A stretch of 7,513 nt of DNA, taken from positions 1 to 7,513 of the forward strand of contig JACPJY010000111.1 of the NCBI GenBank assembly GCA_016187325.1. Reading direction: 5' to 3'. The DNA comes from Rhodospirillales bacterium (GTDB taxonomy: Bacteria; Pseudomonadota; Alphaproteobacteria; Rhodospirillales; Casp-alpha2). The translations under genes and the position numbers were made by a program. Below are positions 1 through 6,775 of this stretch, piece by piece (the first letter of the stretch is position 1; each line of letters starts with the position of its first letter). The notes under the pieces were generated by a model, which worked only from the letters and a program-made list of their open reading frames with translations, searched no databases and was not told the origin of the DNA.

Positions 1-1064
1 ACGAGCAGTTGAATGCGATGGCGGCGCAAGCGGCATCGAGCTTGAGAGACGCCGGCCAGGATCTGCGCAACCGGCTGCAGGAGCTCGACTCGATCCACCG
101 CAAATCGTCGGGTCGGGTCGAGGAAACCGCCGATAACCTAAGCCACCAGTCGGAAATGCTGCGCACCGCCACCGAAGAGGCGGTGACGCGGCTGGCTCGG
201 GTTTGCGAATCGTTGACCCAGCGCTCGGCTGAGGCCTCAGTTGCCTCTGACCTCAACGCCGCCAAGCTCAACAAAGTGATGGAGACGTTCCGCGAGTTGA
301 CCGAGAACGCCGGCGCCGAGGCCGCGAAGGCGACGACGACTCTCGATCAGGCGACCGATACGCTGCGCCAGCAGCTCCACACCGTCGCCGGGTCCTACCA
401 GCAGGTCGAGCAGGGAATCGAGGCGCTGAGCAGGGCCTTCCGGCGCCGTACCGGCGAGCTCGCCGGCGTCACCGAACAGGCGCTCGGCAAGGTAGCGGCG
501 TGGGACCAGAAGGTACGGGCGCATTCGGACGCGTTGACGCGGTCGACCTCGGTGGTCGCGCAGCGGGCCAGCCAGGTGACGCAGGCGCTCGAATACCAAA
601 CGGCCGAGATCCGCCAGGCGTCGAACGAGGCCAGCGCGCTCCTGGAAGCGCTGAAGTCGCGCAAGAAGGAAGCCGGGCTCGAGGACTTCGTGCACCAGTC
701 GAGCTTCATCGCCGAGCGTCTGCAGTCGATCGCCGTCGACCTGAACCGGGTCCTCGAAACCAGCATCTCCGAGGACGAGTGGCGGCGCTTCAACCGCGGC
801 GAAAAGAACATCTTCGTGCGCAAGATGCTGGGCTTCCGCGAGAAGGCGCGGCTCAACGCCATCCGCGAGAAGTACCAGCAGGACGGCCAATTCCGCGAGT
901 ACGTGACCCGCTACTTCTCGGAGTTCGAGACGCTGCTTGAGGAAGCCAAGAAACGCGACCAGGAGGGGCTGCTCAAGAACACCTTCCTGTCGTCGGACGT
1001 GGGCAAGGTGTACATGCTGCTGGCGGGCGCGCTCGGCCGCGACATCCAGGGGCCGACCACCTAG
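1..1064 (+). CDS. Coiled-coil protein, C-terminal part (5' end outside window), possibly TipN-like
   Basis: The reading frame is open to the left edge (codons at 3-5 and 6-8 are Glu and Gln), so the TTG at 9 and the ATG at 18 are probably internal and the gene is 5'-truncated by the window. About 353 residues are visible. The first two thirds are rich in Ala, Glu, Gln, Arg, Ser and Thr with heptad-like spacing, no Pro and no membrane segment, which suggests a long coiled coil. From about base 705 to the stop the protein changes to a more conserved-looking globular or helical tail of about 119 residues, containing WRRFNRGEKNIFVRK and later YVTRYFSEFETLL. I associate this type of tail with coiled-coil proteins of Alphaproteobacteria, some annotated as polar localization protein TipN, which marks the new pole and helps organise division and flagellum placement in Caulobacter. 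That link is from memory and uncertain. The protein could instead be an uncharacterised coiled-coil protein. The stop is TAG at 1062-1064. Confidence 0.75.
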   Translation, partial: EQLNAMAAQAASSLRDAGQDLRNRLQELDSIHRKSSGRVEETADNLSHQSEMLRTATEEAVTRLARVCESLTQRSAEASVASDLNAAKLNKVMETFRELTENAGAEAAKATTTLDQATDTLRQQLHTVAGSYQQVEQGIEALSRAFRRRTGELAGVTEQALGKVAAWDQKVRAHSDALTRSTSVVAQRASQVTQALEYQTAEIRQASNEASALLEALKSRKKEAGLEDFVHQSSFIAERLQSIAVDLNRVLETSISEDEWRRFNRGEKNIFVRKMLGFREKARLNAIREKYQQDGQFREYVTRYFSEFETLLEEAKKRDQEGLLKNTFLSSDVGKVYMLLAGALGRDIQGPTT

Positions 1065-1077
1065 GCCCCGCCGGGCC
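1064..1077 (+). terminator. Short GC-rich hairpin right after the stop of the coiled-coil gene (weak terminator candidate)
   Basis: GGCCC at 1064-1068 pairs with GGGCC at 1073-1077 across a 4-nt loop, starting on the last base of the stop codon. No T-run follows, so it is not a canonical intrinsic terminator. It may only slow RNA polymerase or protect the 3' end, and a stem this short is expected by chance in DNA this GC-rich. Confidence 0.2.
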
Positions 1078-1111
1078 GCCGTCCCGATAGCCGTGCTTGT
1101 CGGTCTGTCCC

Positions 1112-1134
1112 TTGCCGACCCGGCAATGTATAAA
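1112..1134 (+). promoter_or_regulatory. Inverted repeat abutting a TATAAA hexamer, possible ctaA promoter/operator
   Basis: TTGCCG at 1112-1117 and CGGCAA at 1121-1126 are perfect inverted copies separated by ACC, and TATAAA follows at 1129-1134. The TATAAA stands out in a GC-rich context and lies 32 bp before the ctaA ATG, so it could be a -10 element giving a leader of roughly 25 nt. No -35 box sits at 16-18 bp spacing: TTGCCG is 11 bp away and TTGTCG at 1097-1102 is 26 bp away. The sigma factor is therefore unclear. The inverted repeat could be an operator or a hairpin. This is a suggestion only. Confidence 0.25.
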
Positions 1135-1166
1135 ACGGCGGGGAAACCGTTTCAACCAACGCCAAC

Positions 1167-2207
1167 ATGCCAGCCACCGCCATGCCAACCGCCCGCGACC
1201 AGATCATCGCCGCTTGGCTGTTCGCCGTCGCCGCCATGGTGTTCGCGATGATCGTGCTCGGCGGCGTCACCCGGCTCACCCAATCGGGGCTGTCGATCAC
1301 CGAGTGGTGGCCGATCAGCGGCTGGCTGCCGCCGCTCGACGACGCGGCGTGGCAGGAAGTGTTCGGCCTCTATCGGGCATCGCCGGAATACCTGAAGCTG
1401 AACTTCACCATGACACTCGCCGAATACAAGACGATTTTCTGGCTCGAATACGCGCACCGGCTGTGGGGGCGGATCATCGGCGTGGCGTTCTTCGTGCCGA
1501 TGGTGGTGTTCGTGGCCAGGGGATGGGTCGGCCGTGCGCTGGTGGCACGGCTGATCGGGTTGTTCGTGCTCGGCGGCGCGCAGGGCGCGCTCGGCTGGTA
1601 CATGGTGATGAGCGGCCTCGTCGACCATCCGGACGTCAGCCAGTACCGGCTGGCGGCGCATCTGGCGCTGGGAGTGGCGATCTTCGCGGCGCTGTTGTGG
1701 GTGGCGCTTGACCTAGTGCGGCCGCGAGTGGCGGCCGGCGCGGCGACGACGCGAGGGCTGACGCGGGGCGCGCTGGCGCTGGTCGGACTAGTGTTTGTCA
1801 CCCAGGTCTCCGGGGCCTTCGTCGCCGGGCTCGACGCCGGGCTGACCTACAACACCTTCCCGCTGATGGACGGCCGATGGTTGCCGGCAGAAATTTTCGC
1901 CATGCGGCCGCTGTACGTGAATTTCTTCGAAAACATTGCCACCGTGCAGTTCGACCACCGGCTGCTGGCGATGACGGTCTTGGCGGCGACCGCGTGGTTC
2001 TGGTGGTGGGCGCGGCCAGCGCCGCTAAACCGGGAGCAGCGGCTGGCGATCAACCTGACGGCGGCAGTCGCGGTGGTGCAGGTGGGGCTCGGCATCGCGA
2101 CGTTGCTGCTTGTGGTGCCGGTGCCGCTGGCGGCCCTGCACCAGGCCGGGGCGGTCGCCTTGCTGGGCGCCGGCGTGTGGGCGGCGCATGGGCTGTCGAG
2201 GGACTGA
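1167..2207 (+). CDS. ctaA: Heme A synthase (COX15/CtaA family)
   Basis: Integral membrane enzyme that oxidises the C8 methyl group of heme O to a formyl group, giving heme A for aa3-type cytochrome c oxidases. The 346 residues match the usual proteobacterial length. Eight hydrophobic helices can be traced, near residues 14-32, 98-116, 124-143, 161-180, 200-220, 263-281, 293-313 and 319-340. The family signature GGVTRLTQSGLS is at 32-43, followed by the conserved EWWPISGWLPP. The four family histidines that ligate or surround heme are present: H97 (in EYAHR), H165, H264 (in FDHR) and H325 (in LHQ). GLTYNTFPLMDG at 225-236 is also typical. An in-frame stop at 1131-1133 limits the start; ATG 1167 is the first candidate and ATG 1182 a second. 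Neither has a clear Shine-Dalgarno. No other oxidase assembly gene (ctaB, ctaG) is adjacent, so it looks like a stand-alone gene. Confidence 0.95.
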   Translation: MPATAMPTARDQIIAAWLFAVAAMVFAMIVLGGVTRLTQSGLSITEWWPISGWLPPLDDAAWQEVFGLYRASPEYLKLNFTMTLAEYKTIFWLEYAHRLWGRIIGVAFFVPMVVFVARGWVGRALVARLIGLFVLGGAQGALGWYMVMSGLVDHPDVSQYRLAAHLALGVAIFAALLWVALDLVRPRVAAGAATTRGLTRGALALVGLVFVTQVSGAFVAGLDAGLTYNTFPLMDGRWLPAEIFAMRPLYVNFFENIATVQFDHRLLAMTVLAATAWFWWWARPAPLNREQRLAINLTAAVAVVQVGLGIATLLLVVPVPLAALHQAGAVALLGAGVWAAHGLSRD

Positions 2208-2241
2208 CCCAGGCGATGTCCGATCTCTGGATTCACGGATA

Positions 2242-2253
2242 TTCGCCGGCGAA
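2242..2253. repeat. Perfect 12-bp palindrome between ctaA and the DHH gene
   Basis: TTCGCCGGCGAA reads identically on both strands. It lies 34 bp after the ctaA stop and 89 bp before the likely start of the DHH-family gene. It has no loop, so it is more like a dimeric protein-binding site than an RNA hairpin. No second copy is seen in the intergenic gaps of this window, and a GC-rich palindrome can arise by chance. Confidence 0.3.
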
Positions 2254-2341
2254 CGGGTTTCGGCGGCCGGGCGGAATGGGCTAAGATGACCGGAAGAGCA
2301 AGCGGGGCATGAAGAAACACCAAGACAGGGACAAAGCGACA

Positions 2342-3274
2342 ATGAGCGGCAACAAATTCCGGTTGGTCACGCGCAGCGATTTCGACGGCTTGGTTTGCGC
2401 CGTGCTGTTGAAGGAACTCGACATGATCGACGACATCAAATTCGTCCATCCCAAAGACATGCAGGACGGCACGATCCGCATTTCCGACAACGACATCACC
2501 ACCAATCTGCCGTACGTGAAGGGCGTGTACCTGGCCTTCGACCACCATGCCAGCGAGGCGATCCGCGTCGAAGACGAGCCCGACAACCACATCATCGACC
2601 CGGGCGCGCCATCGGCAGCGCGCGTCGTCTACGAATACTACGGCGGCAAGGAAAAGTTCGCGAACGTCTCCGCGGAGATGATGGAGGCTGTCGACAAGGG
2701 CGATTCCGCCCAATACAGTGTCGACGAAATACTGAAGCCCAAGGGCTGGGTGCTGTTGAACTACTTGATGGACGCGCGCACCGGCCTCGGGCGTTTCCGC
2801 GAGTTCCGGGTTTCCAACTACAACCTGATGATGCAGCTCATCGACGCCTGCCGCGACCACTCGGTGGACGAAATCCTGGCGCTCCCCGACGTCAAGGAGC
2901 GGGTGAATCTCTACATGGAGCACCAGGACAAGTTCACGGACCAGATCAAGCGCTGCACCAAGGTCCACAAGAACTTGGCGGTGCTTGACTTGCGGGGCGA
3001 GAAGACCATATACGCCGGCAACCGGTTCATGATCTACGCGCTGTTCCCGAAGACCAACATCTCGATCCACGTGCTGTGGGGGCTGAACAAGCAGAACACC
3101 GTGTTCGCGACCGGCAAATCGATCGTCAACCGCTCCTCGAAGACCAACATCGGCGAGCTGATGCTTAAATACGGCGGCGGCGGGCACGAAAACGCTGGCA
3201 CCTGCCAGGTGGCCAACGATCAGTCGGACAAGGTGCTGGGCGTGCTGATCAAGAAAATCACCACCGACGGGTAA
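2342..3274 (+). CDS. DHH/DHHA1-family phosphoesterase, exopolyphosphatase-like, substrate unknown
   Basis: Predicted soluble metal-dependent phosphoesterase of 310 residues. The N-terminal DHH domain has the first metal-binding motif in RSDFDG (D13, D15), the DHH motif at 67-69 in FDHHAS, and a further acidic motif, AVDKGD, at 116-121. The C-terminal DHHA1 domain ends with the glycine-rich GGGGH (278-282), a nucleic-acid or phosphate-binding loop. The metal-binding and DHHA1 motifs look complete, so the enzyme should be active. The superfamily includes RecJ, nanoRNases, c-di-AMP phosphodiesterases and family II pyrophosphatases. Close relatives are often annotated exopolyphosphatase, but the sequence does not fix the substrate. 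An ATG at 2309 would add 11 residues (MKKHQDRDKAT) and has GGAAGAG upstream at 2292-2298. I prefer 2342 because the conserved domain begins almost at once (NKFRLVTRSDFDG) and AGGG lies at 2327-2330, but the choice is not settled. Neighbours give no functional hint. Confidence 0.85.
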   Translation: MSGNKFRLVTRSDFDGLVCAVLLKELDMIDDIKFVHPKDMQDGTIRISDNDITTNLPYVKGVYLAFDHHASEAIRVEDEPDNHIIDPGAPSAARVVYEYYGGKEKFANVSAEMMEAVDKGDSAQYSVDEILKPKGWVLLNYLMDARTGLGRFREFRVSNYNLMMQLIDACRDHSVDEILALPDVKERVNLYMEHQDKFTDQIKRCTKVHKNLAVLDLRGEKTIYAGNRFMIYALFPKTNISIHVLWGLNKQNTVFATGKSIVNRSSKTNIGELMLKYGGGGHENAGTCQVANDQSDKVLGVLIKKITTDG

Positions 3275-3315
3275 GCCGGCGTTAACCCATCCCGGAGAAT
3301 CATCTCAGTTGTCGA

Positions 3316-3336
3316 CGGGCCGCGCCCGCCGCTTTT
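3316..3336 (+). terminator. Hairpin followed by a short T-run, weak terminator candidate after the DHH gene
   Basis: CGGGC at 3316-3320 pairs with GCCCG at 3324-3328 over a CGC loop, and TTTT follows at 3333-3336 after a 4-nt spacer. It lies in the 77-bp gap between the DHH gene and the protease gene. The stem is only 5 bp and the T-run is short and offset, so it would be a weak terminator at best. It also sits within the probable leader of the protease mRNA, where it could instead affect translation. Confidence 0.22.
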
Positions 3337-3351
3337 GAAAGACCGCAGACG

Positions 3352-4848
3352 ATGAAGTTCCAAGGTTCCCCGCGCGCCGCGGGTTGGCTGACGGGCGTGA
3401 TAGTGGCCTTGGCGCTGGTGCCGGTGGTGACCGCGTGCGGTAGCGGCCAGTCGGCGATCAACCGCGTCATCAGCGCGCTGACCAACGACGAAACGCCGCT
3501 GCCGGCGGCGGCGCAGAAACAGCTCGAGCGTTTCGAGACCGTGTATAAGGCATACTCCGCCCAGCCCGACGACAAAGACCGCCTCAAGTACTTCGAATTC
3601 GCGTTCCGCCGCGTCCGCGTCAGCTATGTCCACGACGTGTCCGACGCCACCCTGATTGACGCCGCCATCAAGGGCGTGCGCGAAACCAAGGCGCAGCCGG
3701 GCACGCTGGCGCCGAAGAAGGTGGTGGAATCGGCGCTCGAGACCATGGTGGCGTCGCTCGACCCGCATTCCAGCTATCTCAACGCCGACGAGTTCCGCGA
3801 GAGCTTCGTCCAGACCTCGGGCGAATTCGGCGGGCTCGGCATCGAGATCACCATGGAAGACGGCATGGTCAAGGTGATCGCGCCGATCGAGGACACGCCG
3901 GCCGAACGCGCCGGGCTGAAGACCGGCGACCTGATCATCAGCGTCGACGGCGAACCGATCCAGGGCAAGACCCTGGTGCAGGCGGTAAAAACCATGCGCG
4001 GCCGCCCCGGCACCGACATCACGCTGACCATCCGCCGCGCCGGCCGGGCGGATTTCGCGGTCACCCTGACACGGGCGATCGTCAAGATCCGCGCTGTGCG
4101 CTGGCGCGTCGAGGACAACATCGGCTACATCCGCGTCACCCGCTTCACCGAGAAGGTCGAAACCGGCGTCGCGGAGGCCATCCACGGCATCCGCGCCGCC
4201 GTCGGCGGCCGGCCGGCCGGCATCGTGCTCGATCTGCGCAACAACCCGGGTGGGCTGCTGGACCAGTCGCTGGCGCTCGCCGACGCGTTCCTGGACGAGG
4301 GCGAAATCGTTTCCATCCGCGGTCGCAACCGCAGTCAGGACCGCTCATACAAGGCGGACCCGGGCGATTTCGCGCGCGGCGTGCCGATGGTGGTGCTTAT
4401 CAACGGCGGCTCCGCCTCGGCCTCCGAGATCGTCGCCAGCGCGCTCCAGAAGCACCGCCGCGCCACGGTGATGGGGACGCGGTCGTTCGGCAAGGGCTCG
4501 GTGCAGACCATCCTGCCGATGCCGGTTGAAGGCGGGCTCAGGTTGACGACGGCGCTCTATTACGCGCCTGACGGACACACCATCCAGGCCCGCGGCGTCG
4601 AGCCGGACATCGTACTGACGCCGGCCAAGGAACCCGCCAACGCCCGCCGCGAGGCAGACCTGCCCGGCGCGCTGCCGGCGGAAGCCAAGGACATCGCCCG
4701 CGCCGATTCGCGGCCGACGGTGCCAGAAGAGGCGTGCCCGCCGGCCAGCGACAAGGACGACAAACAGCTCGGCTGCGCGCTGACGTATCTTAACGCCGGC
4801 TCGGCGACGAGTTTCATGGCGACGATCAAGGCACGGCCGCAAATCTGA
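3352..4848 (+). CDS. Carboxy-terminal processing protease, family S41, predicted lipoprotein
   Basis: Periplasmic serine protease of the CtpA/Prc type, which cleaves the C-termini of envelope proteins; relatives control peptidoglycan hydrolases. It has 498 residues, usual for bacterial CtpA. Residues 1-29 form a signal peptide (charged start, hydrophobic stretch 12-26) ending in a lipobox, VTAC, with C29 as the likely lipidated residue. A helical N-terminal region with SLDPHSSYL at 135-143 is family-typical. The PDZ domain spans about 158-245 (GGLGIEI at 160-166). The protease core contains DLRNNPGGLL at 294-303 and GGSASASEI at 352-360. By alignment with Prc and D1 protease, the catalytic Ser is S356, the Lys is K381 in FGKGSVQ and the assisting Gln is Q385, so the active site is intact. 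The C-terminal tail after about 425 is polar and Ala/Pro/Asp-rich, with two Cys (C462, C475) that might pair. The start is well bounded: an in-frame stop lies at 3283-3285 and no earlier start codon intervenes. The ribosome site is weak. Confidence 0.93.
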   Translation: MKFQGSPRAAGWLTGVIVALALVPVVTACGSGQSAINRVISALTNDETPLPAAAQKQLERFETVYKAYSAQPDDKDRLKYFEFAFRRVRVSYVHDVSDATLIDAAIKGVRETKAQPGTLAPKKVVESALETMVASLDPHSSYLNADEFRESFVQTSGEFGGLGIEITMEDGMVKVIAPIEDTPAERAGLKTGDLIISVDGEPIQGKTLVQAVKTMRGRPGTDITLTIRRAGRADFAVTLTRAIVKIRAVRWRVEDNIGYIRVTRFTEKVETGVAEAIHGIRAAVGGRPAGIVLDLRNNPGGLLDQSLALADAFLDEGEIVSIRGRNRSQDRSYKADPGDFARGVPMVVLINGGSASASEIVASALQKHRRATVMGTRSFGKGSVQTILPMPVEGGLRLTTALYYAPDGHTIQARGVEPDIVLTPAKEPANARREADLPGALPAEAKDIARADSRPTVPEEACPPASDKDDKQLGCALTYLNAGSATSFMATIKARPQI

Positions 4849-4853
4849 CGGCT

Positions 4854-6773
4854 TTAACGGTTGAGGGCGACCACCCGCTGGACGTATTCGACCAGGGCGT
4901 CCAGGCTTTCCTCGACCGTGAGTTTCCCCGTATCGATGTTGAGTTCCGGCGCCACCGGCTCCTCGTAGGGTGCCGAAACGCCGGTGAAGTCTTTGATCTC
5001 GCCGCGCCGGGCCTTGGCGTAGAGGCCCTTCGGATCGCGCTTCTCGCAGACCGCGATGTCGGCCGACAGATACACCTCGTGGAAAAGCTCCGGCGCCACC
5101 GTGCGCGCCCTATCGCGGTCGGCGCGGTAGGGCGAGATGAAGGAGGAGATAGCGATGACGCCGGCGCGCGCGAACACGCCGGCGGTCTGTCCGACGCGGC
5201 GGATATTCTCGGCGCGGTCGGCGGGCGAGAAGCTGAGGTCGGCGGAAAGCTCATGGCGGATGTTGTCGCCGTCGAGTACGTAGGCGTGCATGCCCTTGCG
5301 AAACAGCACCTGCTCGAGGCCGAACGCGAGGGTAGACTTGCCGGCGCCGGGCAGGCCGGTGAGCCAGATGATGGCGCTCTTATGGCCGTTGGCGCGCCAG
5401 CGGTCAGCGAGCTCGATCGGGTGTTCGCGGCGCACGATGTTGGAAGACTTAATCGCGAAGCGGCCGCGTAGATTCTCGAACCCCCGCATGTCGACTAGGC
5501 CGCCACCGACGATGTCGGTGTCCTCGACCAGCACGAAGCGGCCGGTCTTGCGGTTGGCGGTGAACGGATCGAGCGCCATCAGCCCGCGCGACGCCAGGAC
5601 CACCTCGGCAACGGCGTGGCGCCCGACCTCGTCGGCCGCCGATGTTGCTAGGTTGTCGATGTCGATCACCCGTTCGACCGTCTCGACGCGCACCGGATAT
5701 TCGGCGGTGGCGAGCCTGAGCCGGTATCGGTTGCCGGTCTTCAGCGGCCGGCGACCGAGCCAAAACAGGCGCGCCCGGAAGGTATCGGTCAGCATCGGCG
5801 CCGCCCCGACGTGGCTGCCGATCTGGCCGCGCTCGATGAAGATTTGCTGATCGAGGGTGATCCCGGCCGGCTGGCCGGCGGCCGCGGACTTTGGCTTGGG
5901 CGTGTGCCAGGCCTCGATGGCCTTCACCCGGGCCGTCTTGCCAGCGGGCGAGAACTCGATCTCGTCGCCGACCGCGAGGCGGCCGGTCTCCAACTGCCCG
6001 GCGATGATGCGCCGGGTGTCGAACTTGTAGACGTCCTGCACCGCAAAACGTAACGGCAAGTCGGTCAGCGGCGGCGACGCCATGAAGGCATCAAGGGCGG
6101 CGATCACCATCGGCCCCTTGTACCAAGCCATGCGCTCGGAGGGGTTAGCGATGTTGTCGCCGTCGCGCCCGGAGACGGGGATCACCGTCACCCGTTCGGC
6201 ATCGAAGCCGAGGTCACCGAGATAGGACTTCAGTTCGCTCGCCACCTTGTCGAATCGATCGCGCTCAAAACCGACACGGTCCATCTTCGAAACCGCGACC
6301 GCGAGCTGCGAAATACCGAGCATGTTCAGCAGATAGCCATGGCGGCGGGTATTCTCGCGCACGCCTTCCTCGACGTCGACCACCAGCAGCGCGGCGTCGG
6401 CGGAGGCGGCGCCGGTGATCATATTCTTAATGAATTCGTGATGGCCCGGCGCATCGATCAGCATGTAGGGCCGGGTCTGCGAACGGAAGGGGATGTGGGC
6501 AGCGTCGATGGTGATGCCTTGGTCGCGCTCGGCCTTCAGCGAATCCATGACGAATGCCCACTCGAAGGGCATGCCGCGGCTCCTGCACATCTCGGTGATC
6601 GCCTCGAGCTTGCCTTCCGGCAAGGAGCCGGTGTCGTGGAACAGCCGGCCAATCACCGTCGACTTGCCGTGATCGACGTGGCCGACGACGACGATGTTGA
6701 GCGGCGGTGCGGCGGCCCCTGCCTTTCCTGCCGCCGGCTGCTTCGACTTGCCGCGTTTTGCCCGCGTCGCCAT
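4854..6773 (-). CDS. cysNC: Bifunctional sulfate adenylyltransferase GTPase subunit / APS kinase (CysN-CysC fusion)
   Basis: Protein of 639 residues in sulfate activation. The N-terminal CysN-like translational GTPase drives APS formation with CysD. Its G1 loop is GHVDHGKST (31-39), switch region GITID (86-90) and G3 DAPGH (107-111). The G4 position reads SKMD (162-165), with Ser where NKxD normally has Asn. Beta-barrel domains follow to about 450. The C-terminal APS kinase (CysC), about 465-639, has P-loop GLPGAGKS (473-480), DGDNIRHEL (501-509), the FISPYRADRDRAR segment (545-557) and DPKGLYAKARRGEIKDFTG (580-598), so it looks functional and should make PAPS. Residues 1-23 are a Lys/Ala-rich tail. 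The start at 6773 is 2 bp after the cysD stop, implying translational coupling. The frame is open further upstream to 6926, but that would overlap cysD and adds an Arg-rich, unrelated-looking stretch. Fusions of this kind also occur as NodQ in rhizobia, where PAPS feeds sulfation. The gene ends 5 bp from the convergent protease gene. Confidence 0.95.
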   Translation of the reverse strand: MATRAKRGKSKQPAAGKAGAAAPPLNIVVVGHVDHGKSTVIGRLFHDTGSLPEGKLEAITEMCRSRGMPFEWAFVMDSLKAERDQGITIDAAHIPFRSQTRPYMLIDAPGHHEFIKNMITGAASADAALLVVDVEEGVRENTRRHGYLLNMLGISQLAVAVSKMDRVGFERDRFDKVASELKSYLGDLGFDAERVTVIPVSGRDGDNIANPSERMAWYKGPMVIAALDAFMASPPLTDLPLRFAVQDVYKFDTRRIIAGQLETGRLAVGDEIEFSPAGKTARVKAIEAWHTPKPKSAAAGQPAGITLDQQIFIERGQIGSHVGAAPMLTDTFRARLFWLGRRPLKTGNRYRLRLATAEYPVRVETVERVIDIDNLATSAADEVGRHAVAEVVLASRGLMALDPFTANRKTGRFVLVEDTDIVGGGLVDMRGFENLRGRFAIKSSNIVRREHPIELADRWRANGHKSAIIWLTGLPGAGKSTLAFGLEQVLFRKGMHAYVLDGDNIRHELSADLSFSPADRAENIRRVGQTAGVFARAGVIAISSFISPYRADRDRARTVAPELFHEVYLSADIAVCEKRDPKGLYAKARRGEIKDFTGVSAPYEEPVAPELNIDTGKLTVEESLDALVEYVQRVVALNR

Positions 6774-6775
6774 CG

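Noticed and set aside
237..890. Long open frame on the minus strand opposite the coiled-coil gene
   Set aside because: It has Arg/Leu-rich composition and no recognisable family, and it fully overlaps a plus-strand frame with a better protein character. It is a shadow frame typical of GC-rich DNA.
1847..3187. 446-residue open frame on the minus strand spanning ctaA and the DHH gene
   Set aside because: It lies opposite two well-supported genes and crosses the gap between them. Its translation is Val/His/Asp-rich without known motifs, so it is an antisense shadow frame.
3220..4185. 321-residue minus-strand frame opposite the protease gene
   Set aside because: The plus-strand frame carries intact signal peptide, PDZ and catalytic motifs. 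The minus frame has no domain and is a codon-bias shadow.
4794..4806. Hairpin CGCCG-GCT-CGGCG near the end of the protease gene
   Set aside because: It is inside the coding sequence, has a 5-bp stem and no T-run. Such short GC stems are expected by chance here.
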